Source of the DNA: CAISDA01 sp050258555
Lineage (GTDB): Bacteria; Bacteroidota; Ignavibacteria; UBA10030; UBA8401
Length of the DNA stretch: 58,440 nt
Reading direction: 5' to 3'
Assembly: GCA_050258555.1 (NCBI GenBank)
Contig: JBLMZA010000053.1
Span: forward strand, 1 to 58,440
Positions 51,819 to 58,440 of this stretch are shown in pieces; within the stretch, counting starts at the first letter, position 1, and every line of letters begins with the position of its first letter. A program made the position numbers and the translations under genes. The notes under the pieces are model-generated. The model was not told the DNA's origin. It searched no databases and saw only the letters and a list, made by a program, of their open reading frames with translations.

Positions 51819-52643
51819 ATGAAAACCCTGATCGTCGTTCTGAATATCCTTCTTCCCCTTGCGTACTTTGGCACGGTATGGGCATACGCGAAAGCTTTTT
51901 TCAGGAATTCTCCCGCCGCAAAGAAAATCAAGACACCGCTTCTGCTTGTGACGCTTCTGGGCCATGCCCTGTATCTGGGCGCGCGCACGGCGCTGTTCGA
52001 TCATCCTCCCATCACGACGATCTTCGAGATCATGACGGTGATCGCCTTTTCGATCGGCTTTTCCTATGCGGTCATCGAATATGTGACGAAGACGCGAAAC
52101 ACCGGGTATTTCATACTGATCCTTCCGTTCGCATTCCAGACGGTCTCGACGCTCTTCATCCAGGATCTGACCGACGTGCGTGCAGTGCTCCGGAGCCATC
52201 TGTTGGGCGCGCACGTAATCAGCGCCATCCTCGGCTATTCGGCATTTGCGATTTCGGCTGTCTACGGCTTTCTCTATCTGATGCTCTATCATCACATCAA
52301 GTCGAACCGGTTCGGCGTGGTCTACGAAAATCTTCCCGATCTGGAGAAGCTGGAGGCCCTGGCGATCACCTCGGTCTTTTCCGGCTTCGTGCTGCTGACG
52401 GTGGCCATCGGCGTGGGACTCATCTGGCTTCCGCGCGCGTTCGAGACGTTTTCCTATTTCGATCCGAAACTGGTGGGAACCGTTGTCGTGTGGGCGATGT
52501 ACGGGGCGGGACTCGTGTCGAAGCGGGCGATCGGATGGCAGGGACGCAAGATGATGATCCTTTCGATCATCGCCTTCGGCGTAACGGTGTTTTCGATGAC
52601 GGTCATCAACCTTTTTTTCAGCGGCTTTCACAGATTTTATTGA
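51819..52643 (+). CDS. hemX: CcsA/HemX-family membrane protein
   Basis: 274 residues with about eight membrane helices. Fits the cytochrome c assembly protein CcsA/HemX family (TLLGHALYLGARTALFD, HLLGAHVISAILGYSAFAIS, and the tail of the family with ALITSVF-like helix AITSVFSGFVLLTVAIGVGLIW). In many bacteria HemX lies directly before hemA and influences glutamyl-tRNA reductase level; that context is repeated here, 21 bases before hemA. Heme handling is inferred from the family. Ribosome site weak. Confidence 0.85.
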   Translation: MKTLIVVLNILLPLAYFGTVWAYAKAFFRNSPAAKKIKTPLLLVTLLGHALYLGARTALFDHPPITTIFEIMTVIAFSIGFSYAVIEYVTKTRNTGYFILILPFAFQTVSTLFIQDLTDVRAVLRSHLLGAHVISAILGYSAFAISAVYGFLYLMLYHHIKSNRFGVVYENLPDLEKLEALAITSVFSGFVLLTVAIGVGLIWLPRAFETFSYFDPKLVGTVVVWAMYGAGLVSKRAIGWQGRKMMILSIIAFGVTVFSMTVINLFFSGFHRFY

Positions 52644-52664
52644 AGTCAGGCAAAGATCATTCTT

Positions 52665-53978
52665 ATGCAGCTGTGTTTAATCGGAATCAATCATCGGACG
52701 GCGCTCGTCGATGTGCGCGAAAAGCTCTGGTTCTCGGATGAAGAACTGCGCTCGGCGCTCGGCGTGCTGAAAGGGCAGTTTTTTTCGGAGTGCTTCATCA
52801 TCTCGACATGCAACCGCACCGAACTCTACGGATACGTCGAAGCCGGCGCCGATGCGCGCAAGCGGGCCGGTGATGCGATTGACTATCTGCTCACGTTCAA
52901 GTCCGTGCTCAACGACGAAACGCGTCGGGCGCTCTATGTGCTCTTCGGATGCCATGCCGCCTCGCATCTCTTCAAGGTCGCCGCGGGCATCGATTCGATG
53001 ATCGTCGGCGATATCCAGATCCTGAATCAGATCAAGACCCATTACAATCTCGCGCTCGAAGCGCATGCCACCGGCACGATGTGCTCGAAGCTCATACAGA
53101 CGGCATATCATGTGGGCAAGCGCACGCGCACCGAAACGACGATCAGCGAGGGCGCCGTTTCGGTGAGTTACGCGGCCGTGGAATTGTCGAACAAGATTTT
53201 TTCGAACCTTGCGGAAAAAAGCGCGCTTCTGATCGGCGCCGGAGAAACCGGCGAGATCACGGCGAAGAATCTCGTGGCGCGCGGCATCGGCTCGCTCACC
53301 ATCGCCAACCGCACGCGCTCGAAGGCCGACGAGCTGGCCGGCGCGCTCGGCGGCACGGCGATCGATTTCGAGGACATGCCGTCGAAGCTCAAAAGCGCCG
53401 ACATCGTGATCTCGTCCGTGAACGCTCCGACGTATGTGCTGACGGCGGACCAGGTGCGGCGCACGATGCGCGAGCGCTCGAATGCCCCGCTTTTGATCGT
53501 CGATATCGGCGTGCCGCGCAATATCGATCCCGAGGTGAACAGGCTCGACAACGTGTTTGTACACACGATGGATTCGCTTTCGCGCATCGTCGATCAGAAC
53601 ATGAGCCGGAGGAAGACCGAGATTCCGGCCGTGAACGCGATCATTCTGGAGGAACTCACCGCGCTCAGGCACTGGCATGAGACGCTGCAGGTGAATCCGA
53701 CGATCACCGATCTGCGCGAGATGTTCGAATCGGTGCGCTCGGAGGAAGTCAAAAAGCATATCAACCGGTTTTCGAAAGAGGACCGCGAACTGGTGGAGAT
53801 GGTCACGAAGCGCATCGTCAACAAGCTCCTGCACCTTCCCACCACGAATCTTAAAAACGGAACAGGCACCGAAAGCATGGAGGACCGGCATCGGCGCATC
53901 CATGCAATCAGGAGCCTGTTCGGATTGCAAAAGCTGGCGGACAACGGCGAAGCGTCCGCGCCGGAGACGAACGAATGA
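52665..53978 (+). CDS. hemA: Glutamyl-tRNA reductase
   Basis: 437 residues. N-terminal catalytic domain with GINHRTALVDVREKL and the active-site Cys49 in STCNRTELYGY; NADPH-binding domain with LIGAGETGEITAKNL (near 188) and ANRTRSKADELA; C-terminal helical dimerisation domain (about 320-420). It reduces glutamyl-tRNA to glutamate-1-semialdehyde, the first step of C5 tetrapyrrole synthesis. hemL and hemB are not in the window. The stop overlaps the hemC start (ATGA 53975-53978). Confidence 0.96.
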   Translation: MQLCLIGINHRTALVDVREKLWFSDEELRSALGVLKGQFFSECFIISTCNRTELYGYVEAGADARKRAGDAIDYLLTFKSVLNDETRRALYVLFGCHAASHLFKVAAGIDSMIVGDIQILNQIKTHYNLALEAHATGTMCSKLIQTAYHVGKRTRTETTISEGAVSVSYAAVELSNKIFSNLAEKSALLIGAGETGEITAKNLVARGIGSLTIANRTRSKADELAGALGGTAIDFEDMPSKLKSADIVISSVNAPTYVLTADQVRRTMRERSNAPLLIVDIGVPRNIDPEVNRLDNVFVHTMDSLSRIVDQNMSRRKTEIPAVNAIILEELTALRHWHETLQVNPTITDLREMFESVRSEEVKKHINRFSKEDRELVEMVTKRIVNKLLHLPTTNLKNGTGTESMEDRHRRIHAIRSLFGLQKLADNGEASAPETNE

Positions 53979-54931
53979 ACGAACGTGAAAAAATCATTAT
54001 CGGTACGCGGGGCTCGGAACTTGCGCTGTGGCAGTCGCGCTGGGTGGAAGGTCAATTGCGCACGCACTATCCCTCGCTTGCCATCGAGATGGTGATCATC
54101 AAGACGACGGGCGACAAGATCCTGGACGCCCCGTTGTCGAAGATCGGCGACAAGGGATTGTTTACGAAGGAAATCGAGCGGGCGCTCCTGGACCGTTCGA
54201 TCGATCTTGCCGTGCACAGCCTGAAGGACGTGCCGACGCAGGTCGAGCGCGGGCTGTCGATTGCGGCCATCTGCGAACGCGAGGATGTGCGCGATGTGTT
54301 CATCTCGCATCCTGAAAAACACTACGCCCGGCTGGCCGATGTGCCTGAAGGCGGCCTGATCGCCACCAGCAGCCTCCGGCGCCGGTCGCAATTGCTGGCC
54401 TTCCGGCCCGACCTGAAGATCGTCGATGTCCGCGGGAATCTGAAGACGCGCTTCGAGAAGCTTGCCGCCTCGGACTGGGACGGCATGCTGCTGGCCAAGG
54501 CGGGCGTCACGCGCCTGGAGCGCGCATCATCGATCGCCGAAGTGATCGAGCCGTCGGTGATCCTGCCGGCCGTCGGGCAGGGCGCACTCGGCATCGAGAC
54601 GCGCGATGACGACGAGTTCGTCAACCGGCTGGTCGGCGTGCTCGATCACATGCCCACGCGCCGCGCCGCATCGGGCGAGCGCGCGCTTCTGCGGCGGCTC
54701 GAGGGCGGATGCCAGATTCCGATCGGCACATACGGCCGCATCGAAAACGGACGCTTCTGCCTCGATGCGATGATCGGCAGCCTTGACGGCACGAAAATCT
54801 TCAAGGCGTCGATCGAGGGAACCGAAGACCAGGCCGAACGATTGGGCGTCGAGCTTGCGGCGAAGCTTCTGGAAATGGGCGGAGGAGCCGTGCTCGAGGC
54901 GATCCGCGACCATCAGACGCCGCGAATGTGA
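53975..54931 (+). CDS. hemC: Porphobilinogen deaminase (hydroxymethylbilane synthase)
   Basis: 318 residues. IGTRGSELALWQSRWVEGQL at the N-terminus, DLAVHSLKDVPTQ, SSLRRRSQLLAFRPDLKI with conserved arginines, and Cys246 in EGGCQIPIGTYG, which holds the dipyrromethane cofactor. It polymerises four porphobilinogen units. All cofactor- and substrate-binding motifs are intact and the length is normal. GTGA overlap with hemD. Confidence 0.97.
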   Translation: MNEREKIIIGTRGSELALWQSRWVEGQLRTHYPSLAIEMVIIKTTGDKILDAPLSKIGDKGLFTKEIERALLDRSIDLAVHSLKDVPTQVERGLSIAAICEREDVRDVFISHPEKHYARLADVPEGGLIATSSLRRRSQLLAFRPDLKIVDVRGNLKTRFEKLAASDWDGMLLAKAGVTRLERASSIAEVIEPSVILPAVGQGALGIETRDDDEFVNRLVGVLDHMPTRRAASGERALLRRLEGGCQIPIGTYGRIENGRFCLDAMIGSLDGTKIFKASIEGTEDQAERLGVELAAKLLEMGGGAVLEAIRDHQTPRM

Positions 54932-55788
54932 CGATGCCGTCTCACTGTGTGAGCACACTGCCTATGGAAAAAATGCCGCTCGAAGGAGTCACCGTCATCG
55001 TGACACGGCCGAGGCTTCAGGCCGCGGAATTCGCCGGAGCGTGCGAACGCGCCGGCGCTTCGGTCCTCTTCTTTCCGTCCATTGAGATTGCGGCTCCGGC
55101 GGAGTGGAGCGAGGTCGATCGTGCGATCGATGAGATCCGCGCCTACGATGCGCTCATCTTTACGAGTTCGAATGCCGTGCGGTATTTTTTCGAGCGCGCC
55201 AGAGAGCGCGGCGTCGGGTCCCAGCACATGATGCGAAAGACGATCTATGCCGTGGGACGCAAAACGGCGGAAGCAACCGCCTTCTACGGACTGCCGGCTG
55301 TGACATTTCCGGATGTCGGGGATGCGCACGGACTCGCATCGGCCCTTGTGGCGCGGGGCGTGCAGCGTCACCGTCGATATCTTATGCCGAAGGGGCGGCG
55401 TGCCGGATCGGAGCTTGCAGGGATGCTGAGGGCCGAAGGCGGCACGGTCGATGAAGTCATTGTCTACGAGACAGTGATGCCGCGAAGCGACGAAGGAGCG
55501 AAGGCCGCCGCGTTTCTCACCGACGCTTTGAGGCGGCCGACGCCGTGCGTCATCACGTTTTTCAGTCCTTCGAGCGTCGAAAATTTTTTTACGCTCGTGC
55601 ATGAGCTTCCCCACGCCGATCGGGCGGTGATCGGCGCCATCGGCGCGACCACGGCCGGCGCGCTTGTGCGCATGGGCATTACGCCGGACATCGTGCCGGA
55701 GGAGCCGCGCGTGGATCTCTTCGTCCGCGCGATCGGACAATTTTTCATCAACCGGGAAATCCATCATCCCAGAAATGAGGACCAGTGA
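54928..55788 (+). CDS. hemD: Uroporphyrinogen-III synthase
   Basis: 286 residues from GTG overlapping the hemC stop; ATG 54964 (MEKMPLEGVTVIVTRP) is an alternative nearer the usual family start. The sequence is weakly conserved as expected, with VTVIVTRPRLQAAEFA, YDALIFTSSNAVRYFFERA, YAVGRKTAEA and the two-domain pattern ending in IGAIGATTAGALVRMGI. It closes and isomerises the linear tetrapyrrole. Its place between hemC and hemE supports the call. Confidence 0.92.
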   Translation: MTMPSHCVSTLPMEKMPLEGVTVIVTRPRLQAAEFAGACERAGASVLFFPSIEIAAPAEWSEVDRAIDEIRAYDALIFTSSNAVRYFFERARERGVGSQHMMRKTIYAVGRKTAEATAFYGLPAVTFPDVGDAHGLASALVARGVQRHRRYLMPKGRRAGSELAGMLRAEGGTVDEVIVYETVMPRSDEGAKAAAFLTDALRRPTPCVITFFSPSSVENFFTLVHELPHADRAVIGAIGATTAGALVRMGITPDIVPEEPRVDLFVRAIGQFFINREIHHPRNEDQ

Positions 55789-56843
55789 CTACGCAGAAAC
55801 CAGTGAATGATCTTTTCCTTCGCGCCCTGAAGCGCGAACCCGTTGAACGCACGCCGGTCTGGTTCATGAGACAGGCCGGGCGGTATCTGCCGGAATACCG
55901 CGCAATCCGCGCGAAAGCCGACTTCCTGACATTGTGCAAAACGCCGGAACTGGCGAGCGAAGTGACCATCCAGCCCGTGGATCTTGTGGGTGTGGATGCG
56001 GCGATTATTTTTTCGGATATCCTCGTGATACCCGAGGCGATGGGCATGGAGCTCATCGTGGAAGAAGGCAAGGGCGGTCCGCGCTTTCCCATGCCGCTTC
56101 GTTCGCGCCAGGCCATCGACGGACTGAAGCCGGTCGAGCCCGTCGCCTCGCTTTCCTTCGTGATGGAGGCGTTGAAGCTCACCCGGCAGCGGCTGGACGG
56201 CCGCGTGCCCCTGATCGGCTTTTCGGGCTCGCCCTGGACGCTGGCCTCCTATATGGTGGAGGGCCGCGGATCGAAATCGTTCCGCTACATCAAGGAACTC
56301 ATCTTCTCGCATCCGGATGACGCCCATGCGCTTCTGTCGAAGCTCGCCGATGCCGTCGCCGCGTATCTCTCGGCGCAGATCGATGCGGGCGCGCAGGCCG
56401 TGCAGATCTTCGACACCTGGGGCGGCATTCTGGCGCAGGAAGAGTTCGAGGAATTTTCGCTCCGCTACATCCGGAGGATCGTCGACGAAGTGAAGAAGAA
56501 GGGCGCGCCCGTGATCGTCTTCTGCAAGGACTGCGGGCACTCGATCGAAAAGATCGCCGGGACCGGAGCCGACTGCGTGGGACTCGACTGGCAGAGCGAT
56601 ATCGGCGCGGCGCGCGCGCTTGTCGGAAGCCGCGTGGCGCTGCAGGGAAATCTCGACCCGACGATGCTCTATGCGACACCCGAGCGCATCGAGCGGGGCG
56701 TGCGCTCGATTCTTGAAAAGTACGGAAAGGGAAGCGGCCATGTCTTCAATCTCGGGCACGGCATCCTTCCCGATACGCCGGTGGAAAACGTGAAGGCGTT
56801 CATTCAGGCCGTGAAGACATACAGCCCGGCCTATCATGCGTGA
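55785..56843 (+). CDS. hemE: Uroporphyrinogen decarboxylase
   Basis: 352 residues from GTG overlapping the hemD stop (GTGA). The diagnostic motifs PVWFMRQAGRYLPEYRAIR and GFSGSPWTLASYMVEG are present, together with FSDILVIPEAMGM (active-site Asp) and FNLGHGILPDTPVENV at the end. It makes coproporphyrinogen III. Full length. Confidence 0.97.
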   Translation: MTTQKPVNDLFLRALKREPVERTPVWFMRQAGRYLPEYRAIRAKADFLTLCKTPELASEVTIQPVDLVGVDAAIIFSDILVIPEAMGMELIVEEGKGGPRFPMPLRSRQAIDGLKPVEPVASLSFVMEALKLTRQRLDGRVPLIGFSGSPWTLASYMVEGRGSKSFRYIKELIFSHPDDAHALLSKLADAVAAYLSAQIDAGAQAVQIFDTWGGILAQEEFEEFSLRYIRRIVDEVKKKGAPVIVFCKDCGHSIEKIAGTGADCVGLDWQSDIGAARALVGSRVALQGNLDPTMLYATPERIERGVRSILEKYGKGSGHVFNLGHGILPDTPVENVKAFIQAVKTYSPAYHA

Positions 56844-56869
56844 GAAGGCACGGCGCCCGGCCGGGAATT

Positions 56870-56883
56870 TGTGTGTGTGTGTG
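56870..56883. repeat. Dinucleotide (TG)7 tract between hemE and hemN
   Basis: An uninterrupted TG run lies in the 71-base gap between hemE and hemN, upstream of the hemN ribosome site. It could vary in length by slippage, but it is short and not in a coding frame. Confidence 0.7.
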
Positions 56884-56914
56884 CATGATGTACTAACGAG
56901 GAAGAAAGAAAGCA

Positions 56915-58090
56915 ATGAAACAATTTGAATCTGTTGATATCGGGCTCCTGAAGAAGTACAGCGGACCCGGTCCGCGCTACACGAGCTATCCGACCGCGCC
57001 GGTCTTTACCCCGGAATTCGGTCCGCGCCAGTACAAAGAAGCGATCGAGCAGACGAACCACGCCGGCTCGAAGGCGCCCTTGTCGCTGTATTTTCATTTT
57101 CCGTACTGCGACACGCTCTGTTATTTCTGCGGATGCACGATGCTGGTCACGAACCATCGCGAACAGATCGCGCAGTACAACAACTACCTGAAGCGCGAGA
57201 TCGAGATGATCGCGCCCATGGTGGCCAAAGACCGCACCGTCTCGCAGCTGCACTGGGGCGGCGGCACGCCGACCTATCTCGATCCGGAAGAAATCCGCGA
57301 TGTGGGAGGGTTCATCAAGAGCCGCTTCACGTTCGAAGAGGAGATCGAAGCCGGCGTGGAAATCGATCCGCGCGGGCTCACCGTCGATCACATGCGGGCG
57401 CTGAAGGAATCGGGCTTCAACCGCGTGAGCATGGGCGTGCAGGATTTCAACGCAAAGGTGCAGGAAGCCGTCAACCGCGTGCAGCCCGAGTCGATCACGC
57501 GCGATGCGGTGAGGTGGAGCCGCGAGCTCGGATTCCATTCGATCAACCTTGACCTGATCTACGGCCTGCCCTATCAGACGATCGACACCTTCGCCGAGAC
57601 GGTCGACAAGGTGATCGATATCGCCCCGGACCGTCTTGCGGTCTTCAATTATGCGCATGTGCCGTGGCTCAAGCCGCACCAGAAACTCATCGATCCGGCG
57701 ACGCTTCCCGGCCTCGATGAGAAGCTGGAGATCTTCAAGATGACGATCGAGAAACTCGTGGCGGCCGGGTACTGGAATGTGGGCATGGACCATTTCGCCA
57801 AGCAGACCGACGAGCTGGCCATCGCGCAGAAAAACCGCACGCTCTATAGGAACTTCCAGGGATATTCGACCAAGGCCGGATGCGACCTCTACGGTTTCGG
57901 CATGTCGGCCATCGGGCAGTTCCACGACACCTATCAGCAGAACAGGAAGACGGTGAAGGAATATTTCCAGGCGCTCGATCAAGGCGAGCTGCCGACGCAT
58001 CTCGGCTACCGCATGAGTGAAGACGACCAGATCCGCAAGGATGTGATCATGAAGCTCATGTGCGACATGCGGCTGGACAAGCGTGAGGCG
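56915..58090 (+). CDS. hemN: Oxygen-independent coproporphyrinogen III oxidase, 3' end lost at a chimeric junction
   Basis: Radical-SAM enzyme: CDTLCYFCGC holds the cluster cysteines (Cys65, Cys69, Cys72) plus Cys74 typical of HemN. Also KYSGPGPRYTSYPTAP, HWGGGTPTYL, GFNRVSMGVQDF and NLDLIYGLPYQT. The HemN-like sequence is continuous to MCDMRLDKR near residue 390, then changes abruptly. The frame stays open to 58276, but the final 60 or so codons are the antisense of an unrelated gene and not HemN, so I end the feature near 58090. About 60 C-terminal residues of the usual 450 are missing. In a real genome the gene would probably be intact. Confidence 0.9.
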
Positions 58091-58110
58091 GCGGTGAACT
58101 GGCTTGCGAC
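58084..58110. other. Abrupt junction inside hemN, probable assembly chimera
   Basis: To the left the plus frame encodes HemN; to the right composition becomes visibly more GC-rich and the minus frame encodes a P-loop ATPase. Both genes are cut at the same point, neither end has repeats or mobile-element signs, and the window ends soon after. Confidence 0.7.
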
Positions 58111-58440
58111 CAGCGCGGCGAAGTCGGCCTCCATGCGGCGGAAGGCGCCCGGCGCTCCGAAGGCGGGCTTGCGCCCGGCATCGCGCAGGCGGCGGTCGCA
58201 GAGCTGGTGGAAGGTGGCGATCTCGCCACCGCCTGGCGCGATGCGCGCGAAGTGGTCGGCGAGCGGGCGGTTGTAGCACACGTAGAGCGGGCGCCGGCCG
58301 GCAGCGAGCGCGTCGGTGTAGGCGGCGAGCGCGAGCTGGGTCTTGCCGCTGCCCGCGGTGGCGGTCACGCGCAGGCGGTGCGGCTCGACCGTGATGCGGC
58401 GCGCCCACTCGGTGAGCCCGCCGGCGAGCCGGGTGGTGAG
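58091..58440 (-). CDS. Fragment of a superfamily I helicase-like P-loop ATPase, both ends missing
   Basis: An open minus frame enters from the window edge and reads LTTRLAGGLTEWARR, then RVTATAGSGKTQLALAAY with a Walker A motif (AGSGKT), RRPLYVCYNRPLADHFARI and a TFHQLCDRRLRDAGR segment. This order (Walker A, motif Ia-like strand ending in NRPLADH, then TFHQL) fits the N-terminal part of UvrD/REP-like helicases. It is cut at the hemN junction. No start codon is in the window; it must begin beyond 58440. Composition is very unlike the rest of the window, and the likely source is another organism in the sample. Confidence 0.75.

Noticed and set aside
56834..58408. A 524-codon minus-strand frame opposite hemN, extending into the right-hand fragment
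   Set aside because: It spans the chimeric junction in a different frame from the helicase-like sequence and is the complement of hemN.
1..58440. CRISPR arrays, rRNA or tRNA genes, insertion sequences, integrases
   Set aside because: No regular short repeats with spacers, no transposase or recombinase motifs, and no tRNA-like or rRNA segments were seen in the gaps between genes.

Overview
The window looks like a piece of a chromosome or metagenomic contig from a Gram-negative member of the Bacteroidota/Chlorobiota/Ignavibacteriota group (FCB superphylum). Three signs point there. Three proteins end in a type IX secretion (T9SS) sorting domain with a YPNPFN-type box. Two TonB-dependent receptors start with carboxypeptidase-regulatory-like domains. 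Nine predicted signal peptidase I sites have glutamine directly after the cut, the 'Q-rule' known for Bacteroidetes. Base composition is fairly GC-rich. A finer taxonomic call is not possible by reading alone.

Layout. (1) 1-4600: a large FlaA1/PglF-type sugar dehydratase, a metallo-beta-lactamase-fold hydrolase and a divergent exported DUF362 protein. (2) 4588-11940, minus strand: a secretory operon made of a TonB-dependent receptor, a 1096-residue FG-GAP/HYDIN-repeat T9SS protein, a second T9SS protein and a small lipoprotein. Each non-overlapping gap in this operon, and its leader, holds one copy of a dispersed hairpin element whose stem varies by compensatory changes. (3) 12254-46724: a 34-kb exopolysaccharide/capsule locus. 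It has a Wzc-type tyrosine kinase, an SLBB protein, Wzx, Wzy, seven glycosyltransferases, the full UDP-L-FucNAc pathway (fnlC at one end, fnlA-fnlB 16 kb away), a GNAT/DegT/PglC-like/PglF-like module that suggests a 4-amino-sugar initiating residue, a YdjC deacetylase, a left-handed beta-helix acetyltransferase, two paralogous right-handed beta-helix proteins (only one with a T9SS tail), a beta-propeller protein, a second TonB-dependent receptor and a Wzb-type phosphatase at the far end. (4) 46790-51519, minus strand: envelope and small-protein genes (outer-membrane barrel, AsmA-like protein, AI-2E-family permease, a 49-residue membrane protein, an eRF1-like small protein, an exported basic protein). 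(5) 51819-58090: a heme operon hemX-hemA-hemC-hemD-hemE-hemN with overlapping start/stop codons. (6) About 58090-58440: a very GC-rich fragment of an unrelated helicase-like gene on the minus strand, joined inside hemN; most likely a chimeric contig end.

The most unusual object is the gene at 39695-41908. One uninterrupted frame encodes a complete PglC-size phosphoglycosyl transferase (about 198 residues) followed, with no stop codon, by a complete Wzi-like outer-membrane protein (about 539 residues) that begins with its own signal peptide, including the Q-rule cleavage site. It is either a polyprotein processed by signal peptidase or an overlapping pair with an internal GTG start. Also notable are the structured 455-base leader of the wzc operon and the covarying hairpin family. 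Promoter calls share a TTGCnn/17-base/TAnnnT pattern but were made by eye.
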